Position numbers and translations under genes: made by a program
Part shown: positions 33,337-41,485 of the stretch, one piece after another
Layout: every line of letters starts with the position of its first letter
Position numbering within the stretch: the first letter of the stretch is position 1
Assembly (NCBI GenBank): GCA_027459465.1
Contig: DAIDIH010000200.1
Location: 1 to 43,298, forward strand
Length of the DNA: 43,298 bases
Origin: Bryobacterales bacterium
GTDB taxonomy: Bacteria; Acidobacteriota; Terriglobia; Bryobacterales; Bryobacteraceae
Reading direction: 5' to 3'
Notes under the pieces: model-generated
What the model was told of the DNA's origin: nothing
Databases searched by the model: none
What the model saw: only the letters and a program-made list of their open reading frames with translations

Positions 33337-34484
33337 GCCGTTAGGTCGAGGCTCAACTGATTCACGTTCGTTGGAGCTGTCCGGGGTAAAACGACGTCGG
33401 CAATACTGAGCCCGCCCTTTAAAAGATCTGCAATTTCCCGCGTGCTGGACGCAAGTTCCGCCTGACTACCCTCGGGACCGGGCCGGATCAGGATCACCTC
33501 TTCGCCCCCGATCCCTTTATCCGAAAGCAAGTCGCCGCTGTGTGTGCTTACAAAAAGCTGCCGGGGACGGCGCCTCTGCAGCCGGTGAAAAATCCCGGGC
33601 AGCTTCGAAACGATCGCCGAGTGCAGAGACAACTCCGGCTCTTCGAGCAACAAGGGCGCGTCGCCATCGAGCAGCGACCAGAACAGTCCGATTAGCCGCA
33701 ACGTCCCGTCGGAAAATTGATCTTCCCGCTGGAGTCCGGCATTCGGCCGCCAGTGCTCGTACACCGCTTCCAGGTGAGGGACTCCGGCTTCGTCCTTCGT
33801 GTCGGTGAGCTTCGTTAACTGGGGCACCGCCTGGCTCAGTGCGGACTCAATCTTCTTCAACCGCGCCTTCCGTGTCTTCTCGGGGGTCTTCGCGACCACC
33901 TCGAGGAAGTTCCGGCCGAAAGGGTCCTCCTGCAGAGGCGGCCCCTGCGGGGCCTCCGGATGCCGAAGGAGTTGCGGAACCAGGTGCAGGTAGCGGATTG
34001 ACTCGAAAAATCTCGCGATCTCGCGAAAGTTCTGATTTGCGTTGATCTGTTCGAGGTGCGTTTGCGTCAATCGCTCTTTGTCTTTCCTGTCAAGTTCATC
34101 CGGACGGTCCAGGATTTGCCGGTCTCCGCGCCAGACCCTCTCGTATCTGAGGAGTGGCTGCCGGTAGCCCCGCACCTGCTGAGTCAAGCCGATCGCATAG
34201 CGCCACGTCTGCCCGCCTTCGCCCCCCGAGATAGTCACGTCAAGCCCGACGTCCGGTTCCTTCCGGGCAGCAAGGCAACGTATCTTCGACAGGCTCCCCC
34301 GCCGCGCGATGGCGCTCTGCAGGCCGCCCCCTGCCCGCGCGATGTCCCGAAGAAACCGAATGCTATCGAGCAGATTGGACTTACCCGAGGCATTCGGCCC
34401 CACCACAAACACGCGCTCGCCTAAGTCAACATCGACGGAGCGGAAGTTTCGCCAGTTCCGGAGAACCAGGTGGGAAATGATCAT
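33333..34484 (-). CDS. AAA15/AAA21-type ABC-like ATPase, putative defence sensor
   Basis: 383 residues from ATG 34484. A soluble SMC/RecF-like ATPase: the start LVLRNWRNFRSVDVDLG, Walker A GPNASGKSN (29-37), signature-like FSDGTLRLIGLF, Walker B LLLEEPELSLH (278-288), and switch VSTHSGDLLSD near 312-322. This order is that of OLD-family and AAA15 ATPases, which carry a helical insertion between Walker A and the signature (here about 130-230). It has no TOPRIM domain of its own; the partner encoded by the overlapping downstream gene supplies one. Together they form a two-gene cassette of the kind seen in anti-phage islands. It is 27 nt after the DUF2264 gene, so it might be co-transcribed from further upstream. 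Confidence 0.85.
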   Translation of the reverse strand: MIISHLVLRNWRNFRSVDVDLGERVFVVGPNASGKSNLLDSIRFLRDIARAGGGLQSAIARRGSLSKIRCLAARKEPDVGLDVTISGGEGGQTWRYAIGLTQQVRGYRQPLLRYERVWRGDRQILDRPDELDRKDKERLTQTHLEQINANQNFREIARFFESIRYLHLVPQLLRHPEAPQGPPLQEDPFGRNFLEVVAKTPEKTRKARLKKIESALSQAVPQLTKLTDTKDEAGVPHLEAVYEHWRPNAGLQREDQFSDGTLRLIGLFWSLLDGDAPLLLEEPELSLHSAIVSKLPGIFHRLQRRRPRQLFVSTHSGDLLSDKGIGGEEVILIRPGPEGSQAELASSTREIADLLKGGLSIADVVLPRTAPTNVNQLSLDLTA

Positions 34485-34511
34485 GGTTGATTCTCATTCT
34501 ATCGGCTCGGC

Positions 34512-35729
34512 TTAGATCGCGTGATCGGCCGGCGCATCCTGGCCGGCCCACAGCCGCCGTTGCGTCCAATCCTCCGCCCCGCCCGCCCAGAAGGCGCCCG
34601 AGGGCGGAAGACCCAGCGGCAACAAAGCCGTCGCGCACAAATAGAGGCTTCCCGTCGAGATATACGGCTCGCCTAAGTGCGGCTGTTGGCCGCAAAACCC
34701 GATCTGCAGCCAGCCGCGCTCGTCGAACGTCCCCGGCACATCCATCAGCCGGTGTAACACCGCCGTGAGAGCCGACCGCACGCGCCCGCCCGTAAGTGGT
34801 GCGGGAATTTCACCCGCCAGCGCAAGCGAGGCCAGCAGATGAAACACGCCGGCACGGTAAGTAATTGACCGGCCGATCGGCGGAAACGTTCCCTCAGGCG
34901 AAATTAGCCGCTCCTGAACGGCCCCATACCGCCGGGCGCGCGCGAGCACCGCCGGTAAGTGGCTCCTCCAGCGGCCCGAATGCGCGGAGATATTCCGAAG
35001 CGTGTCGAGTAACATCGGCTGGATCACGTAACTGTTGTAGTAGTCCCAATGAAACTGCGGCCCATCGCCGTAAGTTCCGTCGCCTAAGTACCACTCCTCG
35101 TGCTTCCGGACCGCATAGTCGATCCGCATCGCGTCCCACGTCTCGCCCATCATGGCCAGCGCCGTCTCTACCATCGCGGAAAACAGCAGCCAGTTGTTAT
35201 ACGGCGGTGTAATCCCGCGCGACGAGGCCAGTGCCGCGGCCAGCCTCTTCTGCGTCCCCGCATCCAGCTTCCGCCACAGCTCATTCGGCGCCCGCAGCAC
35301 CGCCTGGGCCAGAAATCCGCAATCCACCAGCGGCTGCCCGCCTTGGCTGAAATTGAGGAAATCCGGCGACGCAGGATCCGTAGCCGAGGCGAGCCCTTTC
35401 CGCGCAAGCGCCGCGTACCGCTCCTGCAACGCGCGTTCCGCGCCATCGTCAAGCGTTGCCTCGAGCCACGGCGCAATCCCCGCCAGCAGCCGCCCAACGG
35501 CCTCAAGATGCGTGTACTTCCGCCGGTCTTCGACGTTGCCGGTGACGCACTCCACCGGCATCTCACGCCTCAGCGTGCCCGCCGCCAGATGAGTGAGCAC
35601 CGGTTCGCTGAGCTTCCGCAGCAGCCCGAGCCAATAACCCCGATCATCCGCCGCTTCCTGCGCGGGCGTCGCGTCCGCCGCCACAGTTACCGCGGCCAGC
35701 GTACTCATCCACGTGCGGCGATTGGTCAT
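34512..35729 (-). CDS. exported DUF2264-type protein (putative alpha/alpha-barrel glycan enzyme)
   Basis: 405 residues from ATG 35729. The N-terminus TNRRTWMSTLAAVTVAA has a twin-arginine followed by a mild hydrophobic core, so Tat export is plausible. The body is helical with aromatic-rich motifs (PPYNNWLLFSAMVETAL, YGDGPQFHWDYYNSYVI, GRSITYRAGVFHLLASLAL and QPHLGEPYISTGSLYLC) that I associate with the DUF2264 family, whose members have an (alpha/alpha)6 toroid like that of unsaturated glucuronyl hydrolases. Hydrolysis or cleavage of an acidic glycan is a reasonable guess, not demonstrated. It lies 10 nt after the propeller protein gene and probably shares its transcript. Confidence 0.8.
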   Translation of the reverse strand: MTNRRTWMSTLAAVTVAADATPAQEAADDRGYWLGLLRKLSEPVLTHLAAGTLRREMPVECVTGNVEDRRKYTHLEAVGRLLAGIAPWLEATLDDGAERALQERYAALARKGLASATDPASPDFLNFSQGGQPLVDCGFLAQAVLRAPNELWRKLDAGTQKRLAAALASSRGITPPYNNWLLFSAMVETALAMMGETWDAMRIDYAVRKHEEWYLGDGTYGDGPQFHWDYYNSYVIQPMLLDTLRNISAHSGRWRSHLPAVLARARRYGAVQERLISPEGTFPPIGRSITYRAGVFHLLASLALAGEIPAPLTGGRVRSALTAVLHRLMDVPGTFDERGWLQIGFCGQQPHLGEPYISTGSLYLCATALLPLGLPPSGAFWAGGAEDWTQRRLWAGQDAPADHAI

Positions 35730-35739
35730 GTACGGGCAG

Positions 35740-37839
35740 TTACTTCGCCCAGATGATAGCACCCGTGTCCCGGAACGAAATCGCGCCTTGCTGCAGGTTG
35801 AGTTGGAAGAAGCCGTCGGATGTGTAGTCCGGCAGCTTGACCTGAATTTGGACGAGCCCGGAGATTGAGCCGGGCATCGTCGTTGCGCCCGTTACCGCGG
35901 CCGCCGGCAGAAGCTCGATGTAGCCATTCGCGATACCGAGGTTCACCGTGGCTGCCGGTTGCGGAGCGATCCTGCCCGTGGCTTCGCCGATCCCCAGCGT
36001 ACCCGCGCCGTTGACATACAATGTCACAGTCGATCCGGCCGGTGCGGGGTTGCACGACGAGTTAAACGACCCGTCCGGATTGCGCGCCAGCGGCGCCAGG
36101 ACCTCCTGCCCTTGCGCAAAGTTCCCGCATAAGGGTTGTGTCTCGCGCGAGCGGAACAGGGCGGGCGAAGCCGCAACCACACGCAGCGTCCGAACGTCGT
36201 CGACTGGCTCGCCGCCGGGCGTCTGACTAGTCAACTTCATCTCGACGGCGCCCGCTCCGGCCACTTCGAACGGGACCTGCGCGTTAATCTGGTTCGCACC
36301 GGCATACAGCAGCGGCGCCGGGATGCCGTTGAAAGTCAGAGTTACAGCGCCCGCTTGCGTCGGGAACGAGGTCGAGGCGGATATCTGCGCGGCCTGAGCG
36401 ATGGTCGCTCCATACAGCGTGACCAACTCACCCGGCGCGATCGAGGCGATCGGCGCGGTGTCCGCCGCATCCGCGACACAAGCGACCGGCGGAGATTCGA
36501 AATCAAGGGAAGCGACCTCGGCCGCCGCCGCAGCCGCCACCCCGCCCCGCCCCGCGGCAACAAGCGGCCCTCCGGCCAAACTCGAAACAGTGTCGCCAAA
36601 CAGGACGGTGTTGAAGATTGCTGAACCGTCGGAGTCGAGATGCGCAACGAACGGCACGTACTGTTGGGCTTTCGGCCGGCACCCCGCGACCGTGTTCGAG
36701 AGCCCCGGAAGGTCGTCCGAGCCGGCCAGTCCCGCAACGTACAGCGAAGCGTCGGAAGCGACGGCCAGCGACGAGATACTGTCCTGGCGCGTCCCGCTGA
36801 AAAGAGTGGACCAGACGAGAGCCGTACCGCTTGCGTTGAGTTTCGCAACAAATCCGCTTGACGGCGGCGGACCGAACGAGGGAAACGCAACGTTGGGCTG
36901 AAGTGGAGGCAACTCCGCGGCGGTGAACACCGACTGCAGCGAGCCGGGCGTCGCCGGGAAATCATTCGAGTAAGTGCTTCCAGCAACGATCGCATTCCCA
37001 ACCGAGTCGACCGCGAGCGCCGAGGGAGTCGCTCCGTATGTGCCGTCCAAGAACGTCGCGTAATTCAGTTTCGCTCCGCCGGCGCTGATCTTGGCCACGT
37101 GTTGATAGAAACAAGGGAAGCCAAGCTGCGACGTACCGACACAGCCGGCACTGGCGTGTGTCGTCTGAAATGCCCTCGGCGTCGTTACCGGATCATATTC
37201 GGAACTTAGTCCCGCGACGTAGATATTCCCTTCCGCATCCAGCGCCACCGCCGCGCCGCCGTAGTTAGCAAAAGTAAACAGCACGCGGGTTCCGTCCTGG
37301 CTAAGTTTCGCTACAAACCCCGGCGTGCCTCCAGAGCTGCGCATGCCCGTCACCACCGCCTGCCCCTGACCGTCCACGGCGATCGCGGCGAAGCTTGTAT
37401 CCAGGCCGTACACATACGAAAACACCGTCGCCCCCGATGGATCGAGCTTCACCAGAAACGGCCCTCCCGAACCCGGAGCCGGCGGTGACTGCGCGGCGCC
37501 CGTCGCCGGAAAATCGGCCGACGACGTGTTGCCCACCAGATACACCGAGCCGTCGCTCCCGATCGCCAACGCGTTAACCTGATCCGCATTCGACCCGCCA
37601 AAGCTATGCAGGAAAAGCTGCACACCGTCCGGCGAATACTTCGCGACAAACGCATCCGAGGTATCACTCGAACCTCTCGGCGCCGAAGGAACCATCGAGC
37701 CGGCCAGATAGATATTCTCCTGCGCGTCGGCTTGCATGGCTTTAATGTTTGCCGTGGCCGGCAGGAACTGCGCCCACTGCGGAAGATTGGCGTAAAGCGC
37801 CGGGCCCAGAAGGAAAAGCGGCGCGAAGTAACGGACCAT
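35740..37839 (-). CDS. secreted SBBP-type beta-propeller protein with Solibacter C-terminal module
   Basis: 699 residues from ATG 37839, preceded by GAGGTG; the longer frame upstream lacks a signal. After a signal peptide (MVRYFAPLFLLGPALYA) come repeated units of the type DAFVAKYSPDG...GGSNADQVNALAIGSDGSVYLVGNT and GFVAKLNASGTALVWSTLF, about seven to eight in all, the SBBP/propeller repeat. The last ~240 residues (SIAPGELVTLYGATIAQAAQ ... NGIPAPLLYAGANQINAQVP ... PDGSFNSSCNPAPAGSTVTL) form the C-terminal module abundant in Solibacter relatives (TIGR03437-like). It is secreted or surface-exposed, with no enzyme motif. It is a strong taxonomic marker and the first gene of the minus-strand run. 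Confidence 0.9.
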   Translation of the reverse strand: MVRYFAPLFLLGPALYANLPQWAQFLPATANIKAMQADAQENIYLAGSMVPSAPRGSSDTSDAFVAKYSPDGVQLFLHSFGGSNADQVNALAIGSDGSVYLVGNTSSADFPATGAAQSPPAPGSGGPFLVKLDPSGATVFSYVYGLDTSFAAIAVDGQGQAVVTGMRSSGGTPGFVAKLSQDGTRVLFTFANYGGAAVALDAEGNIYVAGLSSEYDPVTTPRAFQTTHASAGCVGTSQLGFPCFYQHVAKISAGGAKLNYATFLDGTYGATPSALAVDSVGNAIVAGSTYSNDFPATPGSLQSVFTAAELPPLQPNVAFPSFGPPPSSGFVAKLNASGTALVWSTLFSGTRQDSISSLAVASDASLYVAGLAGSDDLPGLSNTVAGCRPKAQQYVPFVAHLDSDGSAIFNTVLFGDTVSSLAGGPLVAAGRGGVAAAAAAEVASLDFESPPVACVADAADTAPIASIAPGELVTLYGATIAQAAQISASTSFPTQAGAVTLTFNGIPAPLLYAGANQINAQVPFEVAGAGAVEMKLTSQTPGGEPVDDVRTLRVVAASPALFRSRETQPLCGNFAQGQEVLAPLARNPDGSFNSSCNPAPAGSTVTLYVNGAGTLGIGEATGRIAPQPAATVNLGIANGYIELLPAAAVTGATTMPGSISGLVQIQVKLPDYTSDGFFQLNLQQGAISFRDTGAIIWAK

Positions 37840-37928
37840 GATGCACCTCGCAATGAAGATCGAAGTTACAGCAGGGGGCTCCAGGAGTCCCTCGGGCGCG
37901 GTTGCTTCCAGAAATACCACATACCCGC

Positions 37929-37957
37929 TTGCCTCACCCGCCCGGCCGAATTAGCAT
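37929..37957 (+). promoter_or_regulatory. sigma-70-type promoter of the zinc-ribbon membrane protein gene
   Basis: TTGCCT (37929-37934), a 17-bp spacer and TAGCAT (37952-37957). Predicted start near 37964, leaving a 15-nt leader with GGGGGGA before GTG 37979. Confidence 0.35.
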
Positions 37958-37978
37958 TGTGCTCAAGGGGGGAAAGTC

Positions 37979-38836
37979 GTGGCTCAGTTTTGCATTCATT
38001 GTGGGGCCGCACTCAGCGGTCCGTTCTGTGGTTCCTGCGGGAAAAGCGCCTCCGGAGCGCCGCCCGCGCCGCCGGCCGCTCAACCGATGCCGTCCCCGGC
38101 GCCTTACGCCCCGCCGGCACCGAAGTCCGGCGGAGCCGGCAAGTTCCTGCTGATCGTGGTCGCGGTGCTCGGACTCCTCGGGGTCCTGACCGTCGTCGGC
38201 GTCGCCTACGGCATCCACAAGGTCCGCGGCCTGATCGCCACCTGGGAGGGCTCGCCGGGCGCCGCGCACTCCAGCCCAACCCTCCCGTTCGGCGGCCAGG
38301 CTTGCAGCCTGCTCACCGCGGAAGAAGCCGGGCAAGTCCTCAACATCACCATCACCCGCATCACCGCCACGAACGACGGCGGCCAGGCCGGTTGCGCCTA
38401 CTTCACCACCGCGGACGCCTTCGCGCAACTTGAGCAGCGCGCCGAACAGGAAGCCCGGCGCGAAACCGCCGAGGCCAACCAGCAGCCCTCGTCGAACCCC
38501 CAAACCCTCCCCGAGCTCCTGCAGCACACCAAGGAACTCGAAGGCGTCGTGAAAAGCCTGGCCCTCACGCAGGCCGCGCAAAACGGCCGTGTCTTCTCTT
38601 TCAACGTCAACCCCTCGTTCGGCAGCGGCAACTGGACCACCATGCGCGCCACGATGTCGGTTGTGCCCGGCTTCGAAGAAGTATCCGGCGTCGGCGACCG
38701 CGCCATGGTCGGCTCCTTCGGCCACGCGCTCTACGTGCTGAAGGGCGACACCATCGTGCAGCTTGATCTCACCTTCGTCCCCGATTCGCGAACCACCGGC
38801 GTCCAACTCGCCCGCCGCATCACCGCCCATCTCTAG
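37979..38836 (+). CDS. zinc-ribbon single-span membrane protein with extracytoplasmic domain
   Basis: 285 residues from GTG 37979, with a strong GGGGGGA upstream. Residues 5-20 hold two CxxC pairs (FCIHCGAALSGPFCGSCGK), a zinc ribbon expected in the cytoplasm. A Pro/Ala-rich linker (27-50), one membrane helix at about 54-78 (FLLIVVAVLGLLGVLTVVGVA) and an extracytoplasmic domain of about 190 residues follow. That domain begins with ACSLLTAEEAGQVLNITITR and CAYFTT, resembling DUF3558-like lipoprotein domains that keep a disulfide between two cysteines. The function is unknown; a sensor or envelope scaffold role would fit the layout. It is divergent from the propeller gene with 139 bp between starts. 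Confidence 0.75.
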   Translation: MAQFCIHCGAALSGPFCGSCGKSASGAPPAPPAAQPMPSPAPYAPPAPKSGGAGKFLLIVVAVLGLLGVLTVVGVAYGIHKVRGLIATWEGSPGAAHSSPTLPFGGQACSLLTAEEAGQVLNITITRITATNDGGQAGCAYFTTADAFAQLEQRAEQEARRETAEANQQPSSNPQTLPELLQHTKELEGVVKSLALTQAAQNGRVFSFNVNPSFGSGNWTTMRATMSVVPGFEEVSGVGDRAMVGSFGHALYVLKGDTIVQLDLTFVPDSRTTGVQLARRITAHL

Positions 38837-38899
38837 CGCACAGGGCCGCGAGCGGCGTAAGCCGCGCGGCTCCGTTGTGCGCGTTGTGAACAAAAAACC

Positions 38900-38933
38900 G
38901 TCCGCAGACGAACGCCTCTGTCCGTTTGCGAAC
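38900..38933 (+). promoter_or_regulatory. two GTCCG-N4-CGAAC boxes, probable activator sites of the ADOP gene
   Basis: GTCCGCAGACGAAC (38900-38913) and GTCCGTTTGCGAAC (38920-38933). The outer five bases on each side are identical while all four central bases differ, and the starts are exactly 20 bp apart (two helical turns). Each box is a near-palindrome (GTCCG against CGAAC). The pair lies 63 bp before the sigma-54 -24 element. Confidence 0.5.
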
Positions 38934-38995
38934 ACGCCCGGCGCCGCCCTCGCGCGGGAACCGCTCCAAACACGCCTCTTGCGCCCGCTCGTGTT

Positions 38996-39011
38996 TGGCT
39001 CGCCACGTGCC
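38996..39011 (+). promoter_or_regulatory. sigma-54 (-24/-12) promoter of the ADOP permease gene
   Basis: TGGCTCG-N4-GTGCC: GG at 38997-38998 and GC at 39009-39010, the exact 12-bp offset, with TGGC.CG and TGC of the consensus kept. Predicted start about 39022, giving a 16-nt leader that holds AAGGGG (39023-39028) before ATG 39038. Confidence 0.5.
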
Positions 39012-39037
39012 TCACCCCGGTTAAGGGGCACGCCGCC

Positions 39038-41482
39038 ATGCACGGACTCAAACAGGACTTCCGCTTCGCTCTCCGCCAGATGTCCAAATCGCCTGGCTTC
39101 ACGGCCACCACGGTGCTTACCCTCGCCCTCGGCCTCGGCGCCGTCACCACCGTCGCCACCTGGATGAAGGCCGTCCTCTACGACCCCTGGCCTCACGTCC
39201 GCGATCCCCGCTCCATCTTCTTCGTGGACGCCACCGTTCGCCACTCCGAAGGTTACTCCGTTCCCTACGAACCCTTCCGCTTCCTCCGCCAACAGAACAC
39301 CATCATCCGCGAAGCGACCGCCTTCAACTTCACCAACGTCAACCTCTCCCCGGACCACCTCCACACCCTCGCCACACCCGCCGGCCTGGTCGCCAGCAAC
39401 TATTTTCAGTTCCTCGGCCTCGCCCCCGAAGCCGGCCGCTTCTTCGACCCCTCGCTCGATGACCGCGCTTACGGCTCGCAAAACGCCGTCGTGCTCAGCG
39501 ACGCCTTATGGCGAACCCAATTCCACTCCGCCCCTGGCGCCATCGGCCGGACCGTTCTCGTCAACCGCCAACCGTTCACCGTCATCGGCGTCGCGCCGCC
39601 CGGATTCGAAGGGATGTTCGGCGGCATCGCCGAATCCGCTTGGCTGCCGCTGTCTGCCTTGCGCGATCTCAATGCCGCCTCCGCCGACCCACTGGCTTCT
39701 CAAGGCCTGATGGTCGCCGTCCGCCCGGCCGCGGGCGTGACGCAAACGCAACTGCAGGCCGCCGTGCACACGCTGGCCCGCACCTTCGCCGCCCAGCAAG
39801 GCCCGGGCAAGTACGTCGGCTGGGACCTCAACCTCCGCGACGCCGCCCATTTCTCGCGCGGCTTGAGCAGCGTCGTCGGCTTCGTTCTCCCCATGGTCGG
39901 CGGCGCCTCCGCGCTGCTGCTGTTGCTCGTGTGCGTGAACGTCGCCGCGCTCCTCGGCCAACGCGCCGTCCGCCGCCGCCGCGAAGTCGCCATCCGCCTG
40001 GCCGTCGGCGCCACACGCTGGCAGGTCGCCCGCCAGGTGCTCGTCGAAGCGCTCGTCGTGGCAGCTCTCGGCGGCGCCGCGGGAGTCATCGTCAGCATGG
40101 CCTTCGCCCAAAGCCTCTATCTCCTGCTGCCCAGCTTCGGCTTCACGCTCGCATTCAACATCGACCCCGATTGGCGCATCTTCCTCTTCGCCGCCGCCGC
40201 CGTGCTGCCCGTCGCCTTGGCCAGCGGAATGCTCCCGGCCGCGCAGGCGGTCCGCGTCAGCCAAAACGATGCCCTTCACCAGGCCGGACCCTCCGTCATG
40301 GGCCGCCGCAGCAGGCGCGGCCTCATGGCAATGCTCGGCGTGCAACTCGGCATCTGCTTCACCGTGCTCGTCTGCTCGAGCCTGCTGGCCCGCACCGTCT
40401 TCAACGTCATGGACCGCAACCTCGGCTTCGACAAACACAACACCCTCGCCGCCCAACTCGATCTTTCCCGCGCCCGCTACACGCCAGAGCGCGCCTTCGT
40501 GTTTGAAAAAGCCCTGCTCGCCGAACTCGCCGCCGGCCCCGATGTCGAAAGCGCCACCGTCTGCTCGCACGTGCCCACCGGCGACTCCGGCTCCGGCAAC
40601 GGCAAGGGAATCCGTGTCCCCGGCTACACGCCCGCCAAGGGCGAGGAGATGAGCGTCATCACCGACCTCGTCGGGCCCGGCTTCTTCCACACCCTGCGCA
40701 TCGCGCTCCGCGACGGCCGCGAGTTCACCCCCGCCGACGACTCGAACGCCCCCGCCGTCGCCATGGTGAACGAAACCATGGCAAAACGCTACTGGCCCCA
40801 CGGCAACGCGCTGGGCGCAACCGTCATCGTCGAAGGCAAGCCCCACCGCATCGTCGGCATCGTCGGCCCATTCGTTTATCACGACCCGGCCAGCACCGAT
40901 CCGCTGCCGCTGATGTTCGTTCCCGCGCTCGCCAACTACGCCCCGTACATGAACGTGGTCGTCCGCGCCCGCGGCCCGCTCGGCCCGGCCGCCGAAAAAC
41001 TCCGCGCCGCCGTCGCCAAACTCGACTCCGGACTCGCACTCGAACAAGTCCAGTCCATGAGCGCCGTCGTCAGCCAGATGCAGCAGTTCACCCGCATCCC
41101 CGCTGAACTCCTCGCCGTCTACGCCCTGGCCAGCCTTCTGGTTGCCACCCTCGGCATCTACGCCGCCCTCGCCTACGCGGCCACCGAACGCCGCCGCGAG
41201 TTCGCCCTCCGCATCGCGCTCGGCGCGCATAAGGACCAGATCCGCCGCCTCGTGCTGCGCGGAGGCCTCGAAACCGCCGTCCTCGGCATTGCCCTCGGTT
41301 CCGCCGGCGCTTACTTCGGCGTCCGCCTCATCCAGACGATGCTCTTCGGCGTGCCTCCCTACGACCCGGCGAGCATCGCCGCCGCCGCGGCCGTAGTGCT
41401 CGCTACCGCGCTCCTCGCCGGCCTCGGCCCCGCCCGCCGCGCCGCTTCCGTCGAACCCATGCAGGCCCTCCGCGAGGAGTAA
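39038..41482 (+). CDS. ADOP-family (acidobacterial duplicated orphan permease) MacB/FtsX permease
   Basis: 814 residues from ATG 39038. The opening MHGLKQDFRFALRQMSKSPGFT is typical of the ADOP group. The layout is duplicated: membrane helix, MacB periplasmic core (about 50-270), three FtsX-type helices (~285-405), then again a helix (~430-450), a second periplasmic core (~460-680) and three helices (~690-805). FtsX coupling signatures occur at both repeats (RRRREVAIRLAVGATRWQVARQ and ERRREFALRIALGAHKDQIRRLV). The protein thus supplies a whole permease dimer in one chain and needs an external ATPase. The MacB-type ATPases and adaptor at 26288-32721 are the likely partners. It has its own sigma-54-type promoter with activator boxes like those of the adaptor operon. 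Confidence 0.95.
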   Translation: MHGLKQDFRFALRQMSKSPGFTATTVLTLALGLGAVTTVATWMKAVLYDPWPHVRDPRSIFFVDATVRHSEGYSVPYEPFRFLRQQNTIIREATAFNFTNVNLSPDHLHTLATPAGLVASNYFQFLGLAPEAGRFFDPSLDDRAYGSQNAVVLSDALWRTQFHSAPGAIGRTVLVNRQPFTVIGVAPPGFEGMFGGIAESAWLPLSALRDLNAASADPLASQGLMVAVRPAAGVTQTQLQAAVHTLARTFAAQQGPGKYVGWDLNLRDAAHFSRGLSSVVGFVLPMVGGASALLLLLVCVNVAALLGQRAVRRRREVAIRLAVGATRWQVARQVLVEALVVAALGGAAGVIVSMAFAQSLYLLLPSFGFTLAFNIDPDWRIFLFAAAAVLPVALASGMLPAAQAVRVSQNDALHQAGPSVMGRRSRRGLMAMLGVQLGICFTVLVCSSLLARTVFNVMDRNLGFDKHNTLAAQLDLSRARYTPERAFVFEKALLAELAAGPDVESATVCSHVPTGDSGSGNGKGIRVPGYTPAKGEEMSVITDLVGPGFFHTLRIALRDGREFTPADDSNAPAVAMVNETMAKRYWPHGNALGATVIVEGKPHRIVGIVGPFVYHDPASTDPLPLMFVPALANYAPYMNVVVRARGPLGPAAEKLRAAVAKLDSGLALEQVQSMSAVVSQMQQFTRIPAELLAVYALASLLVATLGIYAALAYAATERRREFALRIALGAHKDQIRRLVLRGGLETAVLGIALGSAGAYFGVRLIQTMLFGVPPYDPASIAAAAAVVLATALLAGLGPARRAASVEPMQALREE

Positions 41483-41485
41483 ACC

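Noticed and set aside
38871..38891. Possible third activator box upstream of 38900 (CGTTGTG repeats, TGAAC)
   Set aside because: It lacks the GTCC half and is not at 20-bp phase with the two good boxes.
37934..39481. Minus-strand open frame of about 515 codons across the zinc-ribbon and ADOP starts
   Set aside because: Gly/Glu/Val-rich antisense product that also covers two promoters; no motif.
39506..41230. Minus-strand open frame of about 570 codons inside the ADOP gene
   Set aside because: Antisense frame with low complexity (Gly, Asp, Glu, Ala); the sense strand has clear FtsX/MacB signatures.
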